Below, piece after piece: positions 41,105 to 50,364 of a stretch of DNA of 64,000 nt. The first letter of the stretch is position 1. Every line of letters starts with the position of its first letter. The DNA comes from Nocardiopsis dassonvillei_B (GTDB taxonomy: Bacteria > Actinomycetota > Actinomycetes > Streptosporangiales > Streptosporangiaceae). The notes under the pieces are model-generated. The model was not told the origin of the DNA and did not search any database. It saw nothing but the letters and a program-made list of their open reading frames with translations. The stretch is from the NCBI RefSeq assembly GCF_964273065.1, contig NZ_OZ186815.1, positions 1,612,001 through 1,676,000 on the forward strand, written 5' to 3'. Position numbers and translations under genes: made by a program.

Positions 41105-41830
41105 TCATTCCCGTGCGCGCCAGATGAACGACGCGAACCTGCCGGTGGGGGCGCCGCCGCGGTGCGAGAACAGTTCCGGGCTCTCCAGGGTGCAGCGGCC
41201 GTCGGCGCGGATGTCGGTGACCCCGGCACGGCGCAGCTGGGCGGTGACGGCGGCGACCATGTCCACGCCGGTGGTGCCCCGCCGGGTGGTGGAGGCGGCC
41301 TCGGGGGTGTCGCGGGCGGTCTCGGCCTGGAGTCCGGGCGGGACCTCGTAGCACTTGCCGCAGATGGCGGGGCCCAGCAGGACGGTGGTGTGCTCCGGGC
41401 GGGCTCCGCGGTCGGCCATGGCGGCGATGAGGTTGACGGCCACGCCGTGGGCGGTGCCCAGGCGGCCGGAGTGGGCGGCGCCCAGGACGCCCCGTTCGCC
41501 GTCGGCGGCCAGGACGGGCAGGCAGTCCGCGGACAGGGAGGCCAGGACCAGGTCGGGGCGGGTGGTGACGACGCCGTCGCAGGTGCCGACCCCGCCGGGG
41601 GCGTCGGCGACCAGGATGTCGGCGCTGTGCACCTGGTCCATCCAGACGGTGCGGTCGGCGTCGAACCCGAGGCTCTCGGCGGCGGTGCGCCGGTTGGCCA
41701 GGACCGTCTCCCGGTCGTCACCCGTTCCCAGGCCCAGGTTGAGCGAGTCGTAGGGCGGGGCGCTGGTCCCGCCGCGGCGTTCGGTGACGGCGGCACGGAC
41801 CCCGTGCCCGAGGTCGACGATGTTGCCCAT
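41105..41830 (-). CDS. pgeF: Peptidoglycan editing factor PgeF (DUF152/YfiH, laccase-like)
   Basis: A 241-aa protein of the multicopper polyphenol oxidoreductase-like family. Relatives remove L-Ser from wrongly made UDP-MurNAc-L-Ser, so it edits the MurC product. Metal-site motifs are the His in MDQVHSADI, SADCLPVL (Cys) and GAAHSGRLG (His). LLGPAICGKCYEVP follows, and the end is SFIWRARE. Start ATG 41830 (MGNIVDLG). It follows ftsZ, the usual place. Confidence 0.93.
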   Translation of the reverse strand: MGNIVDLGHGVRAAVTERRGGTSAPPYDSLNLGLGTGDDRETVLANRRTAAESLGFDADRTVWMDQVHSADILVADAPGGVGTCDGVVTTRPDLVLASLSADCLPVLAADGERGVLGAAHSGRLGTAHGVAVNLIAAMADRGARPEHTTVLLGPAICGKCYEVPPGLQAETARDTPEAASTTRRGTTGVDMVAAVTAQLRRAGVTDIRADGRCTLESPELFSHRGGAPTGRFASFIWRARE

Positions 41831-41961
41831 CCCTGCGCCCGCTGTCCTTCCGTGGGCCCGGGCGCGGCGGCGCGTTCGGCGCCGGGCCCGGAGCGGCGAC
41901 GGCCCCGCCCGCTCGGGTCGGGGCCGCTGACACGTCGATGGTACCGGGGTGTCGGTGCGCG

Positions 41962-43410
41962 CTACTTCAGGAAGTCGGGGATGTCCAGGTCGTCGGGTTC
42001 CTCGAAGACGACCCGGCGCCGGGGCGTGGGGACGTCCGCGCGCCGTTCGGCGACCGACTCCGAGACCACGTGGACGGGCCGGGGCTCCTCGGCGACGGGC
42101 TCCTCGCGGACCGGGGCCGGCTCGGGCTCGGCCGGGGCGGCCTCGGCGAACCGCTCCGGGGCCGGGGCCTGCGCTTCGGGCTCGGGCTGCGGCTCGGGCT
42201 CGGCCGCGGCCACCGGTTCGGGCTCGGTCCGCGGGGCCGGGTCCGGGTGGACCGGCTGCGGGGCGGGCGGGGTCTGCTGCGCACGGGCCGGCTCGGCGCT
42301 GTGACGGCCGCCGAGCCACGGCAGTTTCTCGGCCGACGCCCCGTCCGCGGCGGCGGCGGGGGTCGCGGACGACCCCTGTCCACCGGACGCGGCGCCCGCC
42401 GTGGGGGCGACGGCCTTAGGAGGGTCCACCGGCTCGCGCCTGTGCAGCGTGGGCCCGGTGACCTCGGGTTCGTCGAAGCCCGCGGCGATGACGGTCACCC
42501 GGACCTCGTCGCCCAGGGCGTCGTCGATGACGGCGCCGAAGATGATGTTGGCCTCGGGGGCCGCCGAGTTGGAGACCAGCTGGGCCGCCTCGTTGATCTC
42601 GAACAGGCCCAGGTCGGATCCGCCCTGGATGGACAGCAGGACGCCGTGGGCGCCGTCGATGCTGGCCTCCAGCAGCGGGGAGGAGATGGCCATCTCCGCG
42701 GCCGCCACCGCCCGGTCGTCGCCGCGTGCGGAGCCGATGCCCATGAGGGCCGACCCGGCACCGGACATGACCGACTTGACGTCGGCGAAGTCCAGGTTGA
42801 TGAGGCCGGGCGTGGTGATGAGGTCGGTGATGCCCTGGACACCGGAGAGCAGGACCTGGTCGGCCGCCTTGAAGGCGTCCAGGACGCTGACCTGGCGGTC
42901 GGAGATGGAGAGCAGGCGGTCGTTGGGGATGACGATGAGCGTGTCGACCTCCTCGCGGAGCATCGCTATCCCCGACTCGGCCTGGGTCGCGCGCCGCTTG
43001 CCCTCGAAGCCGAAGGGGCGGGTGACCACACCGATGGTGAGGGCGCCCAGGGAACGGGCGATGTTGGCGACCACGGGCGCGCCGCCGGTGCCGGTGCCAC
43101 CGCCCTCCCCGGCGGTGACGAAGACCATGTCGGCCCCCTTGAGGACCTCCTCGATCTCCTCCCGGTGGTCCTCGGCGGCCTTGCGGCCGACGTCCGGGTT
43201 GGCTCCGGCTCCCAGGCCGCGGGTGAGTTCACGGCCGACGTCCAGTTTGACGTCGGCGTCACTCATCAGCAGCGCCTGGGCATCGGTATTGATCGCGATG
43301 AACTCGACGCCCTTGAGCCCCTCTTCGATCATTCGGTTGACGGCGTTGACACCGCCGCCGCCGATACCGACGACTTTGATGACCGCGAGGTAGTTCTGCG
43401 GTGCTGCCAC
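41962..43410 (-). CDS. ftsZ: Cell division GTPase FtsZ
   Basis: FtsZ, 482 aa. GTP-binding features are VVGIGGGGVNAVN (residues 13-25), the tubulin signature GGGTGTG (103-109) and the T7-loop region near LINLDFADVKSVM. The linker after residue 320 is long, Pro/Glu/Ala-rich (PAEPEPAP-type runs). The C-terminal anchor is DLDIPDFLK. It starts at GTG 43410 with GGAAAGG 10 nt before it. An ATG at 43434 is an alternative. A 491-bp gap separates it from ftsQ, so it probably has its own promoters. Confidence 0.97.
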   Translation of the reverse strand: MAAPQNYLAVIKVVGIGGGGVNAVNRMIEEGLKGVEFIAINTDAQALLMSDADVKLDVGRELTRGLGAGANPDVGRKAAEDHREEIEEVLKGADMVFVTAGEGGGTGTGGAPVVANIARSLGALTIGVVTRPFGFEGKRRATQAESGIAMLREEVDTLIVIPNDRLLSISDRQVSVLDAFKAADQVLLSGVQGITDLITTPGLINLDFADVKSVMSGAGSALMGIGSARGDDRAVAAAEMAISSPLLEASIDGAHGVLLSIQGGSDLGLFEINEAAQLVSNSAAPEANIIFGAVIDDALGDEVRVTVIAAGFDEPEVTGPTLHRREPVDPPKAVAPTAGAASGGQGSSATPAAAADGASAEKLPWLGGRHSAEPARAQQTPPAPQPVHPDPAPRTEPEPVAAAEPEPQPEPEAQAPAPERFAEAAPAEPEPAPVREEPVAEEPRPVHVVSESVAERRADVPTPRRRVVFEEPDDLDIPDFLK

Positions 43411-43901
43411 GACGAGGGGCCTTTCCGCTCGCATACGCCGTTCCCGTCCGTCCGGCGGCGGTCGCCGCCGGGCCGGTGGGTCCGGCATCCGGTTCTACAG
43501 TGTGCGTTTCGGGTTCTCCGACAAGGCGTTCACGGACGCCGGGGCGGGGGACCCGGGGCCGCGTGAACCGCGGGATGCCGGTCCGGGGGGACCGACGCCT
43601 CCCCCTGGCTCGGCGGGAGAAATACGGTTCCCGCGTACCCCGAAAAGCGTGTTCTGTACTTTGTTGACGGTGGTCGTGACTCTCGACAGTAAGCCGACCG
43701 CCCACCACCGGCAACCGATGACGGCCTCAGCCTAACGTCGTATAACACGAGGAAGCGATGTGCTGACTCGGCGCGTCGCGTCTGGAATGTCCCCGCGTCG
43801 TGTCCGTGACCCCTCCCGCGGGGCCCGCGGAGCCCCTGGAGGGGGGTTCCGGTCCGGCTTCGTCCGTCTTTGCCTGCCTTTGCTCGCGCCTGGCCCCCGT
43901 T
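43411..43901 (-). other. 491-bp gap between ftsQ and ftsZ (promoter region, no gene)
   Basis: No supported gene. In actinomycetes this gap holds several ftsZ promoters. A possible minus-strand -10 TTATAC (43740-43745) with a weak -35 17 nt upstream lies in it. The region around 43650-43750 is less GC-rich than its flanks. The short frames on both strands are Arg/Gly/Pro-rich noise. Confidence 0.5.
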
Positions 43902-44663
43902 TCACCGGACGATGGCCAGGTCGGGGGTGGACAGGTCGTACACGGTCCCGTCCGCGGGCGGGTGCTCGCGCATCAGCACGCGCAGAATATCGCTTTTGTC
44001 ACCCGTGGCCTCGGCCTTCCCCCACTCGATGACGGCGCCCTCCGTGATCTCGATGCGGATGGCGTCGGTGTCGGTGGCGTCGATGAGGCTGATGCGGGCC
44101 AGCAGGGAGGCCGGGGCCGCCTCGATGATCGCGGCGGCGGCCCGGACCGCTTCGTTGCCCTCGACCTCCCCGGTGACCCGGACCAGCGGGTGCGTGCCGG
44201 GCCGGGTCGGGGAGTCCTCGATGCGGACGCCGTCGCGGTCCACGAGCCGGTACTCCTCCCCCACCCGCACCGCGAGCAGGGGCCGGCGCTCGACGACCTC
44301 CACCTTCAGGGTGGCGGGCCAGCCGCGGCTGACCGTGGCCGACTCGACCAGGGGGAGGTCGCCGACGCGGTCGGCCCCCGCCTCCAGGTCCACCCGGACG
44401 AGGGGGGTCCCGGTGGGGACGTCGACGGCGGCGACGACCTCTTCACGGCCGACCCGGTCCAGGCCGGTCACCGCGACGTCGCGCACGACGAGCAGGCGTG
44501 AGCCCAGGAGGATCCAGGTGACGACGCAGACGAGGGCGACCACCAGGAGCGCCACGAAGGCGACCTTCCAGGGGTCGGAGCGCCCACCCACCGCTCCGGC
44601 GGCGGGTCGCTCCCCGGTCGCGGCGCCGGTGTCGCGGTCCGCTCCGTCGTGGTCTGCCCTCAC
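43902..44663 (-). CDS. ftsQ: Cell division protein FtsQ
   Basis: A 253-aa bitopic divisome protein. The cytoplasmic part is residues 1-32, the TM helix about 33-57 (VAFVALLVVALVCVVTWILLG), then the POTRA domain (LVVRDVAVTGLDRVGREEVVAAVDVPTGTPLVRVDL) and the beta domain to the end. It starts at GTG 44663, 15 bp after murC. In this family it links FtsL and FtsB-type partners. Confidence 0.93.
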   Translation of the reverse strand: MRADHDGADRDTGAATGERPAAGAVGGRSDPWKVAFVALLVVALVCVVTWILLGSRLLVVRDVAVTGLDRVGREEVVAAVDVPTGTPLVRVDLEAGADRVGDLPLVESATVSRGWPATLKVEVVERRPLLAVRVGEEYRLVDRDGVRIEDSPTRPGTHPLVRVTGEVEGNEAVRAAAAIIEAAPASLLARISLIDATDTDAIRIEITEGAVIEWGKAEATGDKSDILRVLMREHPPADGTVYDLSTPDLAIVR

Positions 44664-44678
44664 CCGTGTCCTCCGGCG

Positions 44679-46175
44679 TCAGTCCTGGTCCCGTCCGCCG
44701 CGGTGGCCGAGGGACCCGGCCACCTCCTCCACCTCGGCGACCTCGGCGAGCCGGTCCACGATGAGCGGGCCCAGCTCGGTGACGTCGCCCGCGCCCATCG
44801 TCAGGACGATGTCGCCCGGGCGCGCCAGCTCGGCGGCCAGGCGGACGGCGTCGCCGCGGTCGGGCACGTGGTGGACCCGGTCGTGGCCCACCTGGGAGGT
44901 GATCAGTTCGGCGGTGACCCCGGGCTCGGGGTCCTCTCGGGCGGCGTAGATCTCCAGCACCACGACCTCGTCGGCCAGGGTGAGGGCGGCCCCGAACTCC
45001 TTGGCGAAGATCCGGGTGCGGCTGAACAGGTGGGGCTGGAACACGGCGATGATGCGGCCCGGCGCCTGCTCCTCCCCGGCCTCGCGCGCCTCCTCGGCGA
45101 ACGATGCCAGGGCGCCGCGGGTGGCGTGCAGGTCGGCTTCGAGCTCGGTGGGGTGGTGGGCGTAGCTGTCGTAGACGCCCACTCCCCCGGCGGCGCCCTT
45201 GGGTTCGAAGCGGCGGGCGGCGCCTCCGAAGTCGGCGATGCCCTCGACCGCGACCTCCAGGTCGTGGCCGAGCTCGTCGGCGACGGCGACCGCGGCAGCG
45301 GCGTTGAGCACGTTGTGGCGGCCGGGGACGGCGACGGTCCCCTCGATCTCGCCTTCGGTGGTGGCGAGGGTGAACTCGGTGGTGAAGCCGCGGGGACGGA
45401 TGCGGGTGATCCGGTAGTCGGCCTCGGGCGCCTCGCCGTAGGTGAGGACCTTCCTGCCGCGTTCACGGGCGGTCTCGGCGACCCGGCGGGCGCCCTCGTC
45501 GTCGATGCCGACGATGAGGGTGCGCTCGACCCGGTCGACGAACGCGTCGAAGTTGGCGTGGATCTCCTCGATGCCGCTGTAGTTGTCGAGGTGGTCGGCC
45601 TCGACGTTGGTGACCACGGCGATCTTCGGGGAGAGCATGAGGAAGGAGCCGTCGCTCTCGTCCGCCTCGACGGCGATGGGGCCGCCGATGCCGGCGTCGG
45701 CGCCCAGGCCGGTGGTGACCAGCTTGCCGCCGATGACGTAGCCGGGGTCCACCCCCAGGTGCTGGAGGACGACGGTGACCATCGAGGTGGTGGTGGTCTT
45801 GCCGTGGGTCCCGGCGATGGCGACGCCCTCGCGGCCCAGCAGCAGGGCGCCCAGGGCGGCGGCCCGCGGCAGGACGCGCAGGGAGCGGCGGCGGGCCTCG
45901 GCGAGTTCGGGGTTGTCCTCCCGGACGGCGGAGGAGACGACGACGGTCTCGGCGTCGCCGAGGTGTTCGGCGGCGTGGCCGACGTGGACGCGGGCGCCCA
46001 TCTCCTCCAGCTCGCGCAGGGTGTCGCTGTCGCGGGCGTCGCTGCCGGAGACCTCGACGCCCGACTGGAGCAGCACGCGGGCGATGCCGGACATGCCGGC
46101 GCCGCCCAGGCCGATGAAGTGGGTGCGCCCCAGTTCGTCGACGGGGACCGGGTCGGTCGGTCGCACCAGGCTCAT
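44679..46175 (-). CDS. murC: UDP-N-acetylmuramate-L-alanine ligase MurC
   Basis: A 498-aa Mur ligase that adds L-Ala to UDP-MurNAc. The N-terminal Rossmann part has THFIGLGGAGMSGIARVL. The P-loop is IAGTHGKTTTTSMV. ATP and Mg motifs are AVEADESDGSF and NVEADHLDNY. The C-terminal domain has RRFEPKGAAGG, YDSYAHHPTEL and AVFQPHLFSRT. ATG 46175 overlaps the murG stop (ATGA). Confidence 0.97.
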   Translation of the reverse strand: MSLVRPTDPVPVDELGRTHFIGLGGAGMSGIARVLLQSGVEVSGSDARDSDTLRELEEMGARVHVGHAAEHLGDAETVVVSSAVREDNPELAEARRRSLRVLPRAAALGALLLGREGVAIAGTHGKTTTTSMVTVVLQHLGVDPGYVIGGKLVTTGLGADAGIGGPIAVEADESDGSFLMLSPKIAVVTNVEADHLDNYSGIEEIHANFDAFVDRVERTLIVGIDDEGARRVAETARERGRKVLTYGEAPEADYRITRIRPRGFTTEFTLATTEGEIEGTVAVPGRHNVLNAAAAVAVADELGHDLEVAVEGIADFGGAARRFEPKGAAGGVGVYDSYAHHPTELEADLHATRGALASFAEEAREAGEEQAPGRIIAVFQPHLFSRTRIFAKEFGAALTLADEVVVLEIYAAREDPEPGVTAELITSQVGHDRVHHVPDRGDAVRLAAELARPGDIVLTMGAGDVTELGPLIVDRLAEVAEVEEVAGSLGHRGGRDQD

Positions 46176-47332
46176 CGGGCGTCCTTCCCGTCGTCGTAGT
46201 AGGCGTCGTCGCCGTCGTCGTCGGGCACGGGCAGCTCCGGCGTGGGCCGGTCGCCGCGGGCGATGGCCATGACCTCGCGGGCCAGTTCCATGTCGGCGTC
46301 GCGCCGGCCCATGCGGGCGGCGGCCTCGGACATGGCGACGACCCGGTCGGTGTCGGTGAGCAGCGGGATGAGCGTGCCGGTGATCCACTCGACGGAGATG
46401 TCGGCGTTGTTCACCATGAGGCCGCCGCCGGCCTGGACGATGGGCTCGGCGTTGAGGGCCTGCTCCCCGTTGCCGATGGCCAGCGGCACGAACGCGCCGG
46501 GCAGGCCGACGGCGGTGAGTTCGGCGCAGGTCATCGCGCCGGAGCGGCACATGGCCACGTCGGCCGCGGCGTAGGCCATGTCCATGCGGTCGACGTAGGG
46601 GACGGCGACGTAGGGGATCCCGTCCTGGGTGAGGTCCTGGGGCTCGTCCGCGTTCTTGGGGCCGACGACGTGCAGGACCTGGACACCGCGGTCGCGGAAG
46701 GCGTCGCGGGAGGCGAAGGCGGTCTCGTTGATGCGCTGGGCGCCCTGGGAGCCGCCGAAGATCAGCAGGGTGGGCAGGTCGGGGCGCAGGCCGAAGTAGG
46801 TGCGGGCCTTGTCGCCCATGGCCAGCCGGTCCAGGGTGGTGATCTGCTGGCGCAGGGGGATGCCGACGAACCGGCCGTTGCGGATCTGGGTGTGGGGGTG
46901 CCCGGTGAAGACGTGGGGGGTCAGCCGGGCGCCCAGGCGGTTGGCCAGCCCGGGCAGGGGGTTGGCCTCGTGGACGACGATGGGGACCCGCCGCCGCCGG
47001 GCCGCCAGGTAGCCGGGGGTGGCGACGTAGCCGCCGAAGCCGACGATGACGTCGGCCTGGAGCCGGTCCAGGTGGTCGCCCGCGGCGCTGAGGGCCCCGG
47101 CGAGTTTGCCGGGGACGCTGAGCAGTTGCGGGGTGATCCTGCGGGGCAGGGGGACCGCGGGGATCAGCCCCAGCTCGTATCCGCGCATGGGCACGAGGCG
47201 GGTCTCCAGTCCCCGCTCGGTGCCCAGGCAGAGGATCTCCGTGGTGGGGTCGATGCGCCGCAGCGCGTCCGCAAGGGAGAGCGCGGGCTCGATGTGCCCG
47301 GCCGTGCCGCCTCCGGCGAGGGCTACCCTCAT
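46172..47332 (-). CDS. murG: Lipid II synthase MurG
   Basis: A 386-aa GT28 glycosyltransferase that adds GlcNAc to lipid I at the inner membrane face. Motifs are VALAGGGTAGHIEPALSLA, VGFGGYVATPGYLAA, VVHEANPLPGLANR, LLIFGGSQGAQRIN and CRSGAMTCAELTAVGLPG, with the usual NGEQALNA loop. The C-terminal tail is acidic. Start ATG 47332 overlaps the ftsW stop. Confidence 0.97.
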   Translation of the reverse strand: MRVALAGGGTAGHIEPALSLADALRRIDPTTEILCLGTERGLETRLVPMRGYELGLIPAVPLPRRITPQLLSVPGKLAGALSAAGDHLDRLQADVIVGFGGYVATPGYLAARRRRVPIVVHEANPLPGLANRLGARLTPHVFTGHPHTQIRNGRFVGIPLRQQITTLDRLAMGDKARTYFGLRPDLPTLLIFGGSQGAQRINETAFASRDAFRDRGVQVLHVVGPKNADEPQDLTQDGIPYVAVPYVDRMDMAYAAADVAMCRSGAMTCAELTAVGLPGAFVPLAIGNGEQALNAEPIVQAGGGLMVNNADISVEWITGTLIPLLTDTDRVVAMSEAAARMGRRDADMELAREVMAIARGDRPTPELPVPDDDGDDAYYDDGKDAR

Positions 47333-48756
47333 CGTCGCCGATTCCTCCTCGACCGGTCCCCGGTGGGGGCCGGTCCGCTGTCGTAAGTGGCCTTCGTCCT
47401 GCCGCTCCGGGGGGCCGCGCTGCGCGGGCCCCGCCCGGTGGCGGCGCGCCCGGGAGACGGGGTGCCGCCGCGGCCGGGGGCCGGGGCGGTGGCGTTCTCC
47501 AGGCCCAGCCAGCTTAGAGCCCTTTGCACCCGGCCGGGACCCCGGGCCGCCAGGGCCCGCTGCGCCTGGGGCTCGGCCTTGGCCAGGGACAGCAGCACGC
47601 CCAGGGCCACCATGGTGGTGATCAGAGACGAACCCCCGTACGAGACCAGGGGCAGCGGGACGCCGGTGACGGGGAGCAGCCCGATGACGGCGCCGATGTT
47701 GATCATGGTCTGGCCCATGACCCAGGTCACGATGGCGAAGGCGGCCAGGCGGGGGAAGGGCTCCTTGACCCGGGAGGCGACGCGCAGCCCGGCGCAGCCC
47801 AGGACGCCGAAGAGCGCCAGGACGAGCAGGGTGCCGATGAGGCCGAACTCCTCCCCGATGATGGCGAACACGAAGTCGGACTCGGCGAAGGGCAGGAAGC
47901 CCCACTTCTCGCGGCTGGCGCCGATGCCGACGCCGAGGATGCCGCCGGTGCCCAGGGCGTAGAGCCCGTGCAGCGACTGCATGTTGTCGCCGAGCGGGTC
48001 GGCGGTGGGGTCGAACAGGGCTGTGACGCGGGCCATGCGGTAGGGCTCGATGGCGATGGCGATGACCGCCAGGCCCAGGACGAGGCCGAACATGGCGACG
48101 AAGAGCTTGCCGGGCGCCCCGATCATCCACAGCAGGCCCAGGAAGGTGACGAGGAACACCAGGGCGGTGGACAGGTTGGAGCCGAGCAGGACGAGCAGGA
48201 CGAGCAGCCCGCAGCCGGGCAGCAGCGGGAAGAGGAGGTGCCGCCACTCGGTGAGTTCGCCGAGTTCGTCCTTGCGGGCCAGGATGCCGGCGCCCCACAG
48301 GACGAAGGCGAGCTTGGCGGGCTCGGAGGGCTGCACGACCAGGCCGCCGATGTCGAGCCAGCGGGTGGCGCCGTTGACCTCCACCCCCTGGAAGACGGTG
48401 AGGAGCAGGAGCGCGGCCGACACGATCATGGCGGGGTAGCCGATCAGCCGGAAGATCTGCTGGGGCAGGTGGGAGGCGAGGATCATCAGGGGCAGGCCGA
48501 CGGCGGCCGACACCAGCTGCTTCTGGAAGAGGGAGAAGGAGGACCCGGTCTCGCTGATGGACTTGACCATGGTGGAGGAGAGCACCATGACCAGGCCCAG
48601 GGCGATGAGCAGCACCGCCGTGCCCAGGATCAGGTAGTAGGAGGTCAGGGGCCGGTCCAGGGCCCCGACCCATTCCCTCCACAGGGCGCGCTCGCGCCCC
48701 TTGGCCGCCGTCGTGCCCCGTGTTCGGGCCACCCCGGGAATCGTCGTCGTCGCCAT
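47329..48756 (-). CDS. ftsW: SEDS peptidoglycan glycosyltransferase FtsW
   Basis: A 475-aa polytopic SEDS polymerase of the divisome, working with FtsI. About ten TM helices. Signature regions are ATRWLDIGGLVVQPSEPAKLAFVLW (with the Ser-Glu-Pro-Ala-Lys), GLLWMIGAP, ESDFVFAIIGEEFGLIG and VTGVPLPLVSYGGSSL. The C-terminal 70 residues are basic and cytoplasmic. Start ATG 48756 (MATTTIPGV) with GGAGGG upstream. A possible -10 TATTGA lies at 48785-48790 (minus strand). Confidence 0.96.
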   Translation of the reverse strand: MATTTIPGVARTRGTTAAKGRERALWREWVGALDRPLTSYYLILGTAVLLIALGLVMVLSSTMVKSISETGSSFSLFQKQLVSAAVGLPLMILASHLPQQIFRLIGYPAMIVSAALLLLTVFQGVEVNGATRWLDIGGLVVQPSEPAKLAFVLWGAGILARKDELGELTEWRHLLFPLLPGCGLLVLLVLLGSNLSTALVFLVTFLGLLWMIGAPGKLFVAMFGLVLGLAVIAIAIEPYRMARVTALFDPTADPLGDNMQSLHGLYALGTGGILGVGIGASREKWGFLPFAESDFVFAIIGEEFGLIGTLLVLALFGVLGCAGLRVASRVKEPFPRLAAFAIVTWVMGQTMINIGAVIGLLPVTGVPLPLVSYGGSSLITTMVALGVLLSLAKAEPQAQRALAARGPGRVQRALSWLGLENATAPAPGRGGTPSPGRAATGRGPRSAAPRSGRTKATYDSGPAPTGDRSRRNRRR

Positions 48757-48876
48757 CCGCACCCACCCTCCGCACCTGCGCGCCTCAATAGTGGCGAACC
48801 GCGGGGCGGGAACCGTGGACATTTCCCGCGTGTTGGCCATCTTCGACGCGGAAAGGCGTGGTGCTGCGCACACCGA

Positions 48877-48913
48877 TCACCGCCCGCGCGCATGTGATCA
48901 CGCAGGGCGGTGA
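48877..48913 (-). terminator. Hairpin after murD
   Basis: Arms tcaccgccc/gggcggtga with an inner gtgatcac palindrome, 9 bp after the murD stop. No U-run. It may reduce readthrough from murD into ftsW. Confidence 0.4.
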
Positions 48914-48922
48914 CCGGGTGGT

Positions 48923-50359
48923 TCAGCTCAGTCGGCGGACCGCTTCGGCGAACAGGCGTCCGCGTTCGGGGTAGTTGGCGAACATGTCCATGGACGCCGC
49001 GGCCGGGGCCAGCAGCACGGTGTCGCCCTCCCGGGCCAGGCCGGCGGCGGCGGCGACGACCGCGTCCATGACGGTGTGCCCCTCGGGCGCGCCGGGGGCG
49101 GGGCCGTCGACCTCCACCACCGGGACGTCGGGGGCTTGCTCGGCCAGGGCCTCGCGGAGGCGGGCCCGGTCGGCGCCGATGAGCACCGCCCCGCGCAGCC
49201 GTCCGGCGGCCGCTGCCACCAGTTCGCCGACCTCGGCGCCCTTGAGCAGGCCCCCGGCGATCCACACCACCGTTTCGTAGGCGCTCAGGGAGGCCGCGGC
49301 GGCGTGCGGGTTGGTGGCCTTGGAGTCGTCGACGTAGTCGACCCCGGCCACCGAGGCCACGTACGCGATGCGGTGCGGCTCGGGGGCGAACGCCGCCAGC
49401 CCGGCCCGGACGGCTGCGGGTGCGACGCCGACCGACCGGGCCAGGGCGGCCGCGGCCAGGGCGTTGGCGACGTTGTGCGGGGCGGGCGGGCGCACGTCGG
49501 CCAGGCCCGCCAGCTCCTCGGCGCTGGACACCGGGTCGTCGACGAACGCCCGGTCCACCAGCAGGTCCTCGACGACGCCGAGCTCGCCCGGGCGCGGGGT
49601 GCTCAGGCCGAAGCCGACCAGCGGGGCGTGCGGGTCGCCGTCCTCCTCCGCCAGGCGCACCGACCAGGGGTCGGCGAGGTTGACGACCCGGATGGTGCCG
49701 GGGGCGAACACCGCGCCCTTGGCGCGGGCGTAGGGTTCCAGGCCGCCGTGCCAGTCCAGGTGGTCGGGGGCGACGTTGAGGATGGTGGCGGCGTGCGGGC
49801 GCAGGCTGGAGGACCAGTGCAGCTGGAAGCTGGACAGCTCCACGGCCAGCACCCGGGGGTGGCGGCCGTCGGCGTCGGGGCGGACCGCGTCGACCACGGG
49901 GGTGCCGACGTTGCCGACGGCGAGCGCGTCGCGCCCGTCGGCGCGCAGCATCGCCTCCAGCATGCGCACGGTGGTGGTCTTGCCGTTGGTGCCGGTGACG
50001 GCCAGCCACAGCTGGTCGGCGGGTTTGATCCGCCAGGCCAGTTCGACGTCTCCGATGACCTCGATGCCCGCCTCGACGGCGGCGACGAGCAGCGGAGCGT
50101 CGGGGCGCCAGCCGGGCGAGGTGACGACGAGGTCGCACTCCCCGGGCAGCGGGGTGGCGCCCAGGACGACCTCGGCCCCGGCCTCGGTGAGCTCGGCGGC
50201 CACCGGGCGGACGGTGTCGTCGTCGCGGCCGTCGACCACGGTGACGCGGGCCCCGTGCTCCAGCAGGAGCCGGACCACGGGGGGGCCGGAGACGCCCAGG
50301 CCGGCGACGCAGACCCGCAGGCCGGTGAAGGGGGTGGAGGTGGCGGGGTGGTGGGGCAT
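48923..50359 (-). CDS. murD: UDP-N-acetylmuramoylalanine-D-glutamate ligase MurD
   Basis: A 478-aa Mur ligase that adds D-Glu. Motifs are VAGLGVSGPPVVRLLLEHGA at the N-terminus, the P-loop AVTGTNGKTTTVRML, ELSSFQLHW, NVAPDHLDWHG and the C-terminal part AYVASVAGVDYVDDSKATNPHA, then IAGGLLKGAEV and LLAPAAASMDMFANYPERG. Start ATG 50359, 5 nt after the mraY stop. A 163-bp gap follows to ftsW. Confidence 0.96.
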   Translation of the reverse strand: MPHHPATSTPFTGLRVCVAGLGVSGPPVVRLLLEHGARVTVVDGRDDDTVRPVAAELTEAGAEVVLGATPLPGECDLVVTSPGWRPDAPLLVAAVEAGIEVIGDVELAWRIKPADQLWLAVTGTNGKTTTVRMLEAMLRADGRDALAVGNVGTPVVDAVRPDADGRHPRVLAVELSSFQLHWSSSLRPHAATILNVAPDHLDWHGGLEPYARAKGAVFAPGTIRVVNLADPWSVRLAEEDGDPHAPLVGFGLSTPRPGELGVVEDLLVDRAFVDDPVSSAEELAGLADVRPPAPHNVANALAAAALARSVGVAPAAVRAGLAAFAPEPHRIAYVASVAGVDYVDDSKATNPHAAAASLSAYETVVWIAGGLLKGAEVGELVAAAAGRLRGAVLIGADRARLREALAEQAPDVPVVEVDGPAPGAPEGHTVMDAVVAAAAGLAREGDTVLLAPAAASMDMFANYPERGRLFAEAVRRLS

Positions 50360-50364
50360 CGGGG

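Noticed and set aside
43411..43901. Extra gene between ftsQ and ftsZ
   Set aside because: The short frames on both strands lack ribosome sites and resemble no protein. The region fits a promoter zone.
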